Shown here one piece after another: positions 1 through 6,708 of a DNA stretch of 64,000 nucleotides; positions within the stretch are counted from its first letter, which is position 1; each line of letters opens with the position of its first letter. This DNA comes from Natrialba chahannaoensis JCM 10990 (lineage in GTDB: Archaea; Halobacteriota; Halobacteria; Halobacteriales; Natrialbaceae). Location of the stretch: contig NZ_AOIN01000046.1 in NCBI RefSeq assembly GCF_000337135.1, forward strand, positions 111,596 to 175,595, given 5' to 3'. Position numbers and translations under genes: made by a program. The notes beneath the pieces were generated by a model, which was not told where the DNA came from, did no database searches, and saw only the letters and a list, made by a program, of their open reading frames with translations.

Positions 1-560
1 TAGCCGACATGAGAAGTAACGGTCTGTCCACTAATCAATCTAGTTGTTGTGGCTAATATGCCTCCCTCACCGATATTATTGCACGTTAGTCTTCTGAACA
101 CTGGTTGGCAATACGTTCGTTTGGTTTTTCAATAATGGAGGCCGCGCAACTACCCGTTCGTCGCGTTTCCTGCCGATACAGGTCTGGTAAACAGTGGTTC
201 TCACAGCACGCGAGACGGAAGTGACTATACGTAGGCCGTCGTGATTGTCACGGTTGCCGGACGTGTTCCGGTATACAGGGACGAAACGCAGGGACGACGT
301 GACCAGAAGTCGTCGCCTGCAGCGCATCTACGACGGGATACCGGCGTGTGACGTACCCCGTCGGTGTGTTTCGGTTCGTACCGCTGCGATAGCTTGCGTT
401 CGCCACCGAGGTCGTGACCCAGTCCCCGCCCACACGACCTCACACCGAAGTGGCCAAACGGTCACTCGCGCTTCACGCGCTTATCCGCTTCCCACTTCCC
501 CTCACCATCCACCCCTCACATCCACCGTTTTTCGCCCGCTTGTGCTGGGTCAAACGTGGC
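1..560. other. Gene-poor stretch, nothing recognised
   Basis: No reading frame here looks like a real haloarchaeal protein. The open frames are short, overlap each other on both strands, and are rich in Arg, Thr, Ser and Cys rather than acidic residues. I see no tRNA, repeat or convincing promoter. Together with the repeats near 1.7-1.9 kb this may be the edge of a decayed integrated element, which is inference. Confidence 0.5.
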
Positions 561-1154
561 TCAGAGCGAGCGTCGATACTTACAGTGCGGACAGAACAAC
601 AGGCCATCCGACGCCATCAGATAACTGCGCTCACAGCGCGTACACGGTGCTCCAATCGAGATATTTGCCGCACGTGCGACAGCGATGAGCGTATTCTGAA
701 GTTGCACGAGCTGTTGCTCTGGAACGGTGACAGTGCGTTCACTCCCTCGGTCGTCGACACTGGTTTTCGATGGCGTCAGCCGTCTCTCCCGAAGTGATCG
801 CGCCCTGCTGTGTGTCTGCGTGCCACGTCGCCTCGTCCGTCGGTGTGTGCGATTCGTGTGGGTTGCCTGCCGAGCAGCGTCCTGGTCGTCCTTGGACGCT
901 GATCCATCGCGTTCGGTGTTCTCGTCGTTTTCGTCTTCGTCACTCTCACGGGGGTCATCACCTGCATCCCGCCTTGTCTTCTGATTAACTACTGAACGGT
1001 CTCCCCGAACGCTTTGGCCGAACGGTACGACCGGGTTGAGTCGCTGCGATCGGGCAATACTGGAACGGACGTGCTGGGCATGTCGTCCCCGACTATCACG
1101 TCGTTGGGCTCGATGAAGCCGCCGCTCATTATTCGCTGGTACTGGGGGTGTCAT
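561..1154 (-). CDS. Zinc-ribbon protein of unknown function
   Basis: Predicted 197 residues. The C-terminal 45 residues look genuine: a coiled-coil-like stretch (VPEQQLVQLQNTLIAVA) is followed by a treble-clef or zinc-ribbon pattern CTRC...CPHC ending in KYRRSL. The middle is acidic and disordered. The N-terminal 50 residues are Arg-rich and less convincing. The start at 1154 is chosen because a TATA-like CTAAAAC (read on the minus strand as GTTTTAG) lies about 27 bases upstream, at 1178-1184, which fits a leaderless transcript. GTG at 1160 is the alternative. Such zinc-ribbon proteins often bind nucleic acid or other proteins, but no function can be assigned. It stands alone beside the tRNA-Trp repeat array. 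Confidence 0.6.
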   Translation of the reverse strand: MTPPVPANNERRLHRAQRRDSRGRHAQHVRSSIARSQRLNPVVPFGQSVRGDRSVVNQKTRRDAGDDPRESDEDENDENTERDGSASKDDQDAARQATHTNRTHRRTRRRGTQTHSRARSLRERRLTPSKTSVDDRGSERTVTVPEQQLVQLQNTLIAVARAANISIGAPCTRCERSYLMASDGLLFCPHCKYRRSL

Positions 1155-1688
1155 CAACACTCATAGGAACCGCCCTGCTAAAACGATCCCGTCTCTCACC
1201 ATCAACGACGGTCAGTTCACCTGACAAACTATCGTTTTACCCTTTATGGTATGTGATGGCAACACTTGCCCGCAAATAATGCGTTATTACGGTTTCCCCT
1301 CAATGTCGGAACGGTCTCGTAGCCGGAGTACCCCCTACTGCGAGGCTAGCATTCCAACACGTCTGCAACACGTGTATTTTGTCTGTCAGGGATGACTACC
1401 CTGACACTCTTCGCATGAATTACCTGTCGGTGACATAGATTCTGGCCAGGAGCCCCGCAAACCGCTATCGTGCTTGGAGTTCATCTGGCACAGTTGCCCT
1501 CTCGAAAACCTCACCACTATCCACGTCCACTCTGTGGCTATGGTTGCTAGCTAGACTCGAGTACACCGTGAACAGTCTTCTATGAAACTCTATCTCGCGC
1601 ACGGTGTTGTGTGCGGTGCGAAAATCGTCTCGTTCAGGCTTTCGTTGTTCAATTGCTGTTGCTCGCGGATTAGTTCGCAGCAGAAGTA
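1155..1688. other. Intergenic, no gene recognised
   Basis: Apart from the minus-strand TATA-like element at 1178-1184 for the preceding gene, no coding frame, RNA gene or insertion sequence is visible. Base composition is less GC-rich than the flanking genes. This is consistent with non-coding or decayed foreign DNA next to a tRNA integration hotspot. Confidence 0.5.
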
Positions 1689-1916
1689 TGGGGTCAGAGG
1701 GATGTGAATAACGTCCGAGAACCTGCTCACTGTGTTCGCAGAGCCTCGGTCTCGTTCACATCCATCGCTCGTCCATTACGCACCGCTCACGAAATTGTTC
1801 GCAGTGAGGAAATGGGGTCGGAGGGATTTGAACCACAGTCGCAGCAAAGCTGCTCCCTGATTCAACTCCTCCGAATTATATACCTGCACCTCACGGGTTT
1901 GTTCGGCGCAGAGGTA
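1689..1916 (-). repeat. tRNA-Trp 3'-end repeat array with hairpins
   Basis: Two extra copies of the tRNA-Trp 3' end lie downstream of the gene in its reading direction. Copy 2 (1813-1834) is identical to the gene over 22 bases. Copy 3 (1689-1708) matches 18 of 20. Each copy forms one arm of a long imperfect hairpin. For copy 2 it spans 1819-1873, with CGGAGG/CCTCCG at the base and GCAGC-AAA-GCTGC at the tip. For copy 3 it spans 1700-1763, with GGATGTGAA pairing TTCACATCC and CCGAG pairing CTCGG. Smaller hairpins sit between, for example ATACCT (1880-1885) with AGGTAT (1912-1917). No integrase or element lies between the copies. The copies are 104 and 124 bases apart. Either they are scars of site-specific integration or a tRNA-trailing repeat comparable to the E. 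coli tyrT repeats. Confidence 0.75.
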
Positions 1917-2091
1917 TGGGGTCGGAGGGATTTGAACCCCCGATCGACTGATATCTCCGGTGCGCCTCGGAACTCCAGAGGGTCATCACACGGACACTGA
2001 TCAGGTGTCCGATCAGTATATCAGTCTGGAGTGTCGTCCCGGGCGCGGTGCCTCTGGAGTCAGTCGCCATCCCTGGCTTGGCCACGACCCC
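1917..2091 (-). tRNA. trnW: tRNA-Trp (CCA) with a 101-base intron
   Basis: The acceptor stem pairs GGGGTCG (2085-2091) with CGACCCC, followed by discriminator A at 1917. No CCA is encoded. Exon 1 is 2054-2091 and ends CTCCAG, containing anticodon CCA. Exon 2 is 1917-1952. The anticodon stem ACTGA/TCAGT is completed only by joining the exons. The T arm reads GGGGG-TTCAAAT-CCCTC. The intron interrupts the anticodon loop after position 37, the usual archaeal site cut by the splicing endonuclease at a bulge-helix-bulge. All haloarchaea I know of have an intron of about this size here. The 3' end of this gene is repeated downstream. Confidence 0.97.
1953..2053 (-). ncRNA. Box C/D guide RNA inside the tRNA-Trp intron
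   Basis: The intron contains a box C (GUGAUGA) and CUGA D boxes. Two antisense elements can be read. ACUGAUAU, one base before a CUGA box, pairs with AUAUCAGU at the intron-exon 2 junction and puts U39 at the fifth base before the box. CUCUGGAGU, just after box C and before a D'-like CCGA, pairs with ACUCCAGAG and puts C34 at the fifth base. These are the two 2'-O-methylation targets established for the Haloferax volcanii tRNA-Trp intron. The guide acts with L7Ae, Nop5 and fibrillarin; the last two are encoded at 48.4-50.0 kb. Confidence 0.9.
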
Positions 2092-2137
2092 TCGATATCT
2101 CGTTGGGGGATGGTGCCTAAAGTGGTTTCGATTCGGA

Positions 2138-3358
2138 CTACAGCCATGGGGCCCGTCCTTCGGTTTCAGTCGTGTCGTCACCAGGGTAGGGTCCGTTGTC
2201 GTCGTCATCCTGGCTCGTCGATTGGTCGTGGCTGTGGCTCTGGGCCTGAACCTGTGTTTGTGTCTGTTTGCGCTCGTGCTCACGTTCACGTTCACGTTCG
2301 GACTCAGGATCGGCTTCACGCCCACTCTCGCCCTTACTCTTACTCTCGCGCTCACGCTTGGTTTCGGCCGCAGTCGCCTCTGCACCCCCCTTCGATCCCG
2401 AACCGTCTGCGACGGTTGTAACAGGCGTTGACTCGTCGGAACTATCCTCGCCGCCACCGGCGAGTGGTCCGGTTCCGACGGCAGGGACGAACGACGACGG
2501 GGTTGGTGACGAGTTCGACGATGCCGTTGGGCTCGGTGATGGCGTGCTGACACTCGTGGCTGCTGACGCAGTCGTGGCAACCGGTGACGAACCGTCAGAT
2601 GGACCGTCCGAACCGGCCGAGTCCGAGTCGCGTTCGAACGGGAGGTCGATCGCGAAGAGGGCCGCCACGACGAGAGCGGCCAGTGGGGCCTGTCCGAAGG
2701 CCATGCCGAGCAGCGACAGTGGTAGCAGTCCAAGCGCGACAGCGCTTCCGAACCGGAAGCGGTCGATGTCCATGTACTTGTGCAGGTACGGACCGCTGAT
2801 TGCGATCGCGAGTGCGAACGCGACGCCGGACACCGCGGCGAGCGTCGCGTTCACGACGAGTGCGGGGTCGTCCATCAGGGTGAACGCAGCGCCGTTCGGG
2901 TCGATACTCGCGATCAGCCCGAGTCCGATGATGACGCCCGGACTTGGCAGATACTCGCCGATAGTCGCACTTGCAGTTTTTGCGGCGATCGCGAGGATGA
3001 CGACTGCAGCGAAGCGCTTGATGGTCTCCTCGTTCAGGACCGTCTCGATTGCCGGAGCAAGTGCGGCTTGCACGGCAGCAAGCAGTATGAGCGGGATACC
3101 GACGAGCAGGACGATTGCAACCTGTTCGCGGGGCGTCCCGCTCATCTCGGCAAGCATGACCGCGACGGTTGCACTGCCGCCGAAGATGAGGAGGCCAACC
3201 TGAATGGCGCTCCACGGATCGTCGATCGCACCCGCCATGATCAGCGCCGGGAAGACGCCATCGATCAGCGGGAGCATCATCACGAGTGCCAACAGCTTGG
3301 CGTCACCACCGACTAATCGCTCAAGACGGAGTGCGACCGGATGCTGAGATGCGCTCAT
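2138..3358 (-). CDS. DUF5794 haloarchaeal membrane protein with long disordered tail
   Basis: Predicted 406 residues. Residues 1-240 hold about seven hydrophobic segments and resemble the DUF5794 family, whose function is unknown. The family core is followed by a 165-residue tail that looks disordered: first Ser/Thr/Pro-rich, then a charged run of alternating Arg/Glu and Lys/Gln (residues about 330-375), then acidic. The protein ends in RAPWL, which I recall as the conserved end of this family and which suggests that the tail has a fixed function at its tip. The ATG at 3358 begins the conserved MSASQHPVALRLERLVGGD segment. The gene is monocistronic, reading toward tRNA-Trp. Confidence 0.85.
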   Translation of the reverse strand: MSASQHPVALRLERLVGGDAKLLALVMMLPLIDGVFPALIMAGAIDDPWSAIQVGLLIFGGSATVAVMLAEMSGTPREQVAIVLLVGIPLILLAAVQAALAPAIETVLNEETIKRFAAVVILAIAAKTASATIGEYLPSPGVIIGLGLIASIDPNGAAFTLMDDPALVVNATLAAVSGVAFALAIAISGPYLHKYMDIDRFRFGSAVALGLLPLSLLGMAFGQAPLAALVVAALFAIDLPFERDSDSAGSDGPSDGSSPVATTASAATSVSTPSPSPTASSNSSPTPSSFVPAVGTGPLAGGGEDSSDESTPVTTVADGSGSKGGAEATAAETKRERESKSKGESGREADPESEREREREHERKQTQTQVQAQSHSHDQSTSQDDDDNGPYPGDDTTETEGRAPWL

Positions 3359-3878
3359 CGATTAGGAACGATGGCCATGACCCGAGGCCGATGGGTGATA
3401 TGATAACCGGTCACGCACGGACAGGCTCGATACCCGCCAGTTTGTCCGGATACGGCCTCGTGCTGTGAGTGTAAGAGGAATTGTAAATTTCCCGAACATA
3501 TTTTTGGCGACGGAGACGGCGTTCGTCCGGCCAACGGTTCGGGTCTCGCTGGAACTCACAGCGTTCATACACGAGTGGAACACCGGGCTATCAATAAACG
3601 TTGCGTGAGATACGGTTACACAACTCGGCATATTTTCGCCGTCAACGCGCAGATCCTGACGAAGGTGCACTTATTTGCCCGACAGGTGGGATCCCTCAAC
3701 CCGAACTGTACAAACGGTGGACAGCAAATCAAACCGCTGGGCGCTTGTACGGTCGTTCTATGCACGTGTTGTACTCCTCGGTTGTTTCTCTCGTTGTCTG
3801 AACTCACCACATCCGTCAGCAGTTCGCATTCAGTATGTATCTCGCAACGCTTTTTGCTCGGGCGTTCGGACAGTTTAC
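3359..3878. other. Divergent promoter region, no gene
   Basis: This 520-base gap lies between the divergent DUF5794 and guaB genes. The short frames present have unlikely composition. A T-rich element CGCTTTTTGC at about 3848-3857 lies about 27 bases before the guaB ATG and is a plausible TATA box for a leaderless transcript. AT-rich stretches near 3480-3505 may belong to the other promoter. Nothing else is recognised. Confidence 0.5.
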
Positions 3879-5381
3879 ATGGCGAACGACGTTCCTGAGC
3901 ACGAGCCGTACTCTTCGAAACTCACTGTACCAGAGGCGCTTACGTTCGACGACGTCCTCCTTCGACCCAAGGAGAGTCGTGTCGAACCGGACGATGCAGA
4001 CCTCACATCGAACGTATCGACCTCTGTCAAGCTCTCAGTCCCGATTCTCTCCGCCGCGATGGACACCGTCACCGAGAGCGACATGGCAATCGCGATGGCC
4101 CGCCACGGCGGCCTCGGCGTCCTCCATCGCAACATGAACATCGACGAGATGGTCGAGGAAATCGAGCGCGTCAAGCGCGCAGACGAGCTCGTCATCCCCT
4201 TCGACTCCGTCGTCACCGCAGATCCCGAGATGTCCGTCCGCGAAGTCGACGACCTGATGGCTCGACAGGGCGTCGGCGGCGCACCCGTCGTCAACACCAA
4301 CGGCGAAGTGCTCGGCATCATCTCGAGTACCGACATCCGGCCGCACCTCGAGGTCAACGAGGATGACCCGGTGACGGAAGCGATGACCGACGAGGTCATC
4401 ACGGCACCAGAAGACATCAACGCCCGCGAGGCGTTCGATCTGATGTACGAGCACAAGATCGAGCGTATTCCGGTCGTCGACGACGAGAACCTCCTCGTTG
4501 GCCTGGTGACGATGCAGGGGATTCTCCAGCGCCGCGAGTACAAGGAAGCCGTTCGCGACGAGGACGACCGCCTGCGCTGTGGGGTTGCAGTCAGCCCGTT
4601 CGAACAGGAGCGCGCCGAAGCCGCGGACGAAGCCGGCGCGGACGTACTCTTCATCGACACCGCACACGCACACAACCTGAACGTCATCGACGGCGCTCGC
4701 GAGATCAAAGAGAGCGTCGACGCCGACGTCGTGGTGGGCAACATCGGGACCCGTGAGGCGGCCGAAGAGCTTGTCGAGTTCGCAGACGGCCTCAAGGTCG
4801 GTATTGGACCTGGATCGATCTGTACGACCCGCGTCGTCTCGGGATCGGGAATGCCCCAGATCACGGCCGTGGCGCAGGTCGCAGATGTCGCGAACGAGCA
4901 CGACGTTCCCGTCATCGCAGACGGTGGTATTCGGTACTCCGGCGACGCGATCAAGGCAGTCGCCGCGGGTGCAGACGCCGTCATGCTCGGCTCCTACTTC
5001 GCCGGCACCGACGAAGCGCCCGGCCGCGTCGTCACGATGAACGGCAAGAAGTACAAGCAGTACCGCGGTATGGGCAGCGTCGGCGCGATGAAATCGGGCG
5101 ACAGCGACCGGTATCTCAAAGAAGAGCCAGACGAGGAGGAAGACTACGTTCCGGAAGGCGTCGAAGCAGCGACGCCGTACAAGGGCTCGCTCCAGTCTGA
5201 ACTCCACCAGCTCGCTGGCGGAATGCAGTCCGGCATGGGCTACGTCGGTGCAGAGACGATTCCGGCGTTCAAGGAGCGCTCCGAGTTCGTCCGCGTCTCC
5301 TCGGCCGGCCAGGCCGAGAGTCACGCACACGACGTGGTTATTACGGACGAAGCGCCGAACTACTCGCCGAACGACAGCTAA
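3879..5381 (+). CDS. guaB: IMP dehydrogenase
   Basis: Oxidises inosine monophosphate to xanthosine monophosphate with NAD+, the committed step of guanine nucleotide synthesis, in the cytoplasm. Predicted 500 residues, the usual length. The N-terminal TIM-barrel part has LTFDDVLLRP. Two CBS domains fill residues about 105-225. The catalytic loop GPGSICTTRVVSG has its nucleophile Cys at about 315. The phosphate-binding DGGIRYSGD and the flap MGSVGAMKSG follow. The open frame extends upstream to 3675, but ATG 3879 matches family N-termini and sits about 27 bases after a T-rich promoter element. Monocistronic. Confidence 0.97.
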   Translation: MANDVPEHEPYSSKLTVPEALTFDDVLLRPKESRVEPDDADLTSNVSTSVKLSVPILSAAMDTVTESDMAIAMARHGGLGVLHRNMNIDEMVEEIERVKRADELVIPFDSVVTADPEMSVREVDDLMARQGVGGAPVVNTNGEVLGIISSTDIRPHLEVNEDDPVTEAMTDEVITAPEDINAREAFDLMYEHKIERIPVVDDENLLVGLVTMQGILQRREYKEAVRDEDDRLRCGVAVSPFEQERAEAADEAGADVLFIDTAHAHNLNVIDGAREIKESVDADVVVGNIGTREAAEELVEFADGLKVGIGPGSICTTRVVSGSGMPQITAVAQVADVANEHDVPVIADGGIRYSGDAIKAVAAGADAVMLGSYFAGTDEAPGRVVTMNGKKYKQYRGMGSVGAMKSGDSDRYLKEEPDEEEDYVPEGVEAATPYKGSLQSELHQLAGGMQSGMGYVGAETIPAFKERSEFVRVSSAGQAESHAHDVVITDEAPNYSPNDS

Positions 5382-5473
5382 TCCGCCACCGTCCCCGGCC
5401 TCTCCTCTCTATCGGCTCCGCGCTCTCCCGTATCCCGTCTTCAGTCTCTCCGTTATCTCGTCTCGAGTACCAC

Positions 5474-5902
5474 TCATCCGAGCACGAACGAGTTTTCGCA
5501 GTCCGTACAGGTGAGTTCGAACGCCCCCATCCGTAATCGTGAGCTCGTGGCCTCGCAGATTCGACAGTGAACCAGTGACTCAATCTGGACCCACTCGTGC
5601 TGTGCGCCCGGTGAACCGAACGCGAAACCCACGACCTGCTCATCGGCGTCTTCGGGATTGTATTCCTGTTGGAACTTTCCCGGTGCGAAGCGGATCACCT
5701 CGCCCGAATCGACCGTCACGGCTCCATCTTCGGTATCGAACTGTGCTGTCCCGTCCTCCACATAGAAGACCTCCTCCTGATCGTGGTGGGTGTGGTAGCC
5801 GCCTGAAACGGATTCGCCGGGCTTGAGTTCGAAGTAGTTCATCGCGAAATCGGTAAAGCCGAGTGCTGCTGAGATCGGTCGCCGAACCGAGTGGACACCC
5901 AT
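5474..5902 (-). CDS. Cupin protein with C-terminal zinc ribbon
   Basis: Predicted 142 residues. Residues about 15-95 form a small cupin barrel with metal-binding motif GGYHTHHDQEEVFYVEDG. The C-terminus carries HCRIC...LTCTDC, a zinc ribbon. Substrate unknown. The conserved N-terminus of the family, as I remember it, begins about 15 residues earlier. In frame upstream of ATG 5902 the codons read LERVSIDEVVNETNP and start with CTG at 5945-5947, where relatives would have ATG. A stop lies three codons further up. So either CTG is used, the protein is shortened to start at 5902, or the start was lost by mutation. Convergent with guaB. Confidence 0.85.
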   Translation of the reverse strand: MGVHSVRRPISAALGFTDFAMNYFELKPGESVSGGYHTHHDQEEVFYVEDGTAQFDTEDGAVTVDSGEVIRFAPGKFQQEYNPEDADEQVVGFAFGSPGAQHEWVQIESLVHCRICEATSSRLRMGAFELTCTDCENSFVLG

Positions 5903-6051
5903 CGGATTTGTTTCGTTGACAACCTCGTCAATTGAGACTCTTTCCAGAGCTCGTCATTCGTGCTCGGCAATAAAACGATTGAGAGAGAATGGCACGCGGA
6001 TGAAGGCGACGAAAGGTAACACATACGTTCGCTCGGTCCCGAATCGCGTGT

Positions 6052-6579
6052 GTGAACCGCCGTACGGCACTCCGATCCGCAGGCGTCCTCGCCACCGTCG
6101 GTCTCGCGGGCTGTGTCGATGCCGTCGAGGAGCACTTTCAGGGACGGTTCCAGGGAATCATCCCCATCGAAATTCACAGCGAGGCTGAACGGTCGCATAA
6201 CATTGCGATCGAAGCATACGACCAACAGGCAGGTCGCCAGACCTACGACGAGAGCTACACCGTCACGCCGGACCAGAGAGTGAGCCCGCCCCACCTCGAG
6301 GCGACCACACAGAGCGTTCGGTTCGTCCGATACGACGGGACAGACGAAGAACAGGCGGATGTCAGAGAGGTCTCTGTTACCCCAGAGACGATGCTCGTCT
6401 CCGTTCGAATCTACGATGACGATCTCGTGATTGAGGTTCAACGCGGCGATGCCGACGGAGAGCAAACAGAGAACGAAACGATCGACAACGAAACTGCAGG
6501 GGAACTCGAGGACGAGTCGGAACTACCGGATGATCCGGAGGAGTCCGATCCTGACTCCAGTTCTGACTCCGACTCGTAA
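6052..6579 (+). CDS. Tat-exported lipoprotein of unknown function
   Basis: Predicted 175 residues from a GTG start. The N-terminus is a short Tat signal (NRRTALRSAGVLATVGLAGC) with a lipobox LAGC, so the mature protein would be lipid-anchored at Cys21 outside the membrane. Residues 30-125 look like a beta-rich domain without recognisable family signature. Residues 130-175 are a highly acidic Asp/Glu/Ser tail typical of exported haloarchaeal proteins. It is divergent from the cupin gene and convergent with the YcaO gene. No function can be assigned. Confidence 0.8.
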   Translation: MNRRTALRSAGVLATVGLAGCVDAVEEHFQGRFQGIIPIEIHSEAERSHNIAIEAYDQQAGRQTYDESYTVTPDQRVSPPHLEATTQSVRFVRYDGTDEEQADVREVSVTPETMLVSVRIYDDDLVIEVQRGDADGEQTENETIDNETAGELEDESELPDDPEESDPDSSSDSDS

Positions 6580-6708
6580 CTGTCCTCGCAAACCTAACTA
6601 GTCACGTAGTACTTGCAGGACCCTCCTCGGCATCGCAGTCTCGATCCCGAGTGCGCTGCTCAGGTCGACAGCGACCGTGACAGAGTCTGTGTCAGACGAC
6701 TCGCGTAG

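Noticed and set aside
1704..2000. Plus-strand frame with phrases such as GSEGFEP and GRRDLNPR
   Set aside because: It runs antisense through the tRNA-Trp gene and its repeated 3' ends; this phrase is the well-known false protein encoded opposite tRNA T arms.
2260..2400. Short tandem repeats in DNA (CACGTTCACGTTCACG-like) as a regulatory repeat
   Set aside because: They encode the Arg/Glu repeat of the DUF5794 tail and follow from its protein sequence.
5839..6465. 208-residue minus-strand frame with a plausible N-terminus
   Set aside because: It is antisense to the Tat lipoprotein gene, whose signal peptide, lipobox and acidic tail are much better supported.
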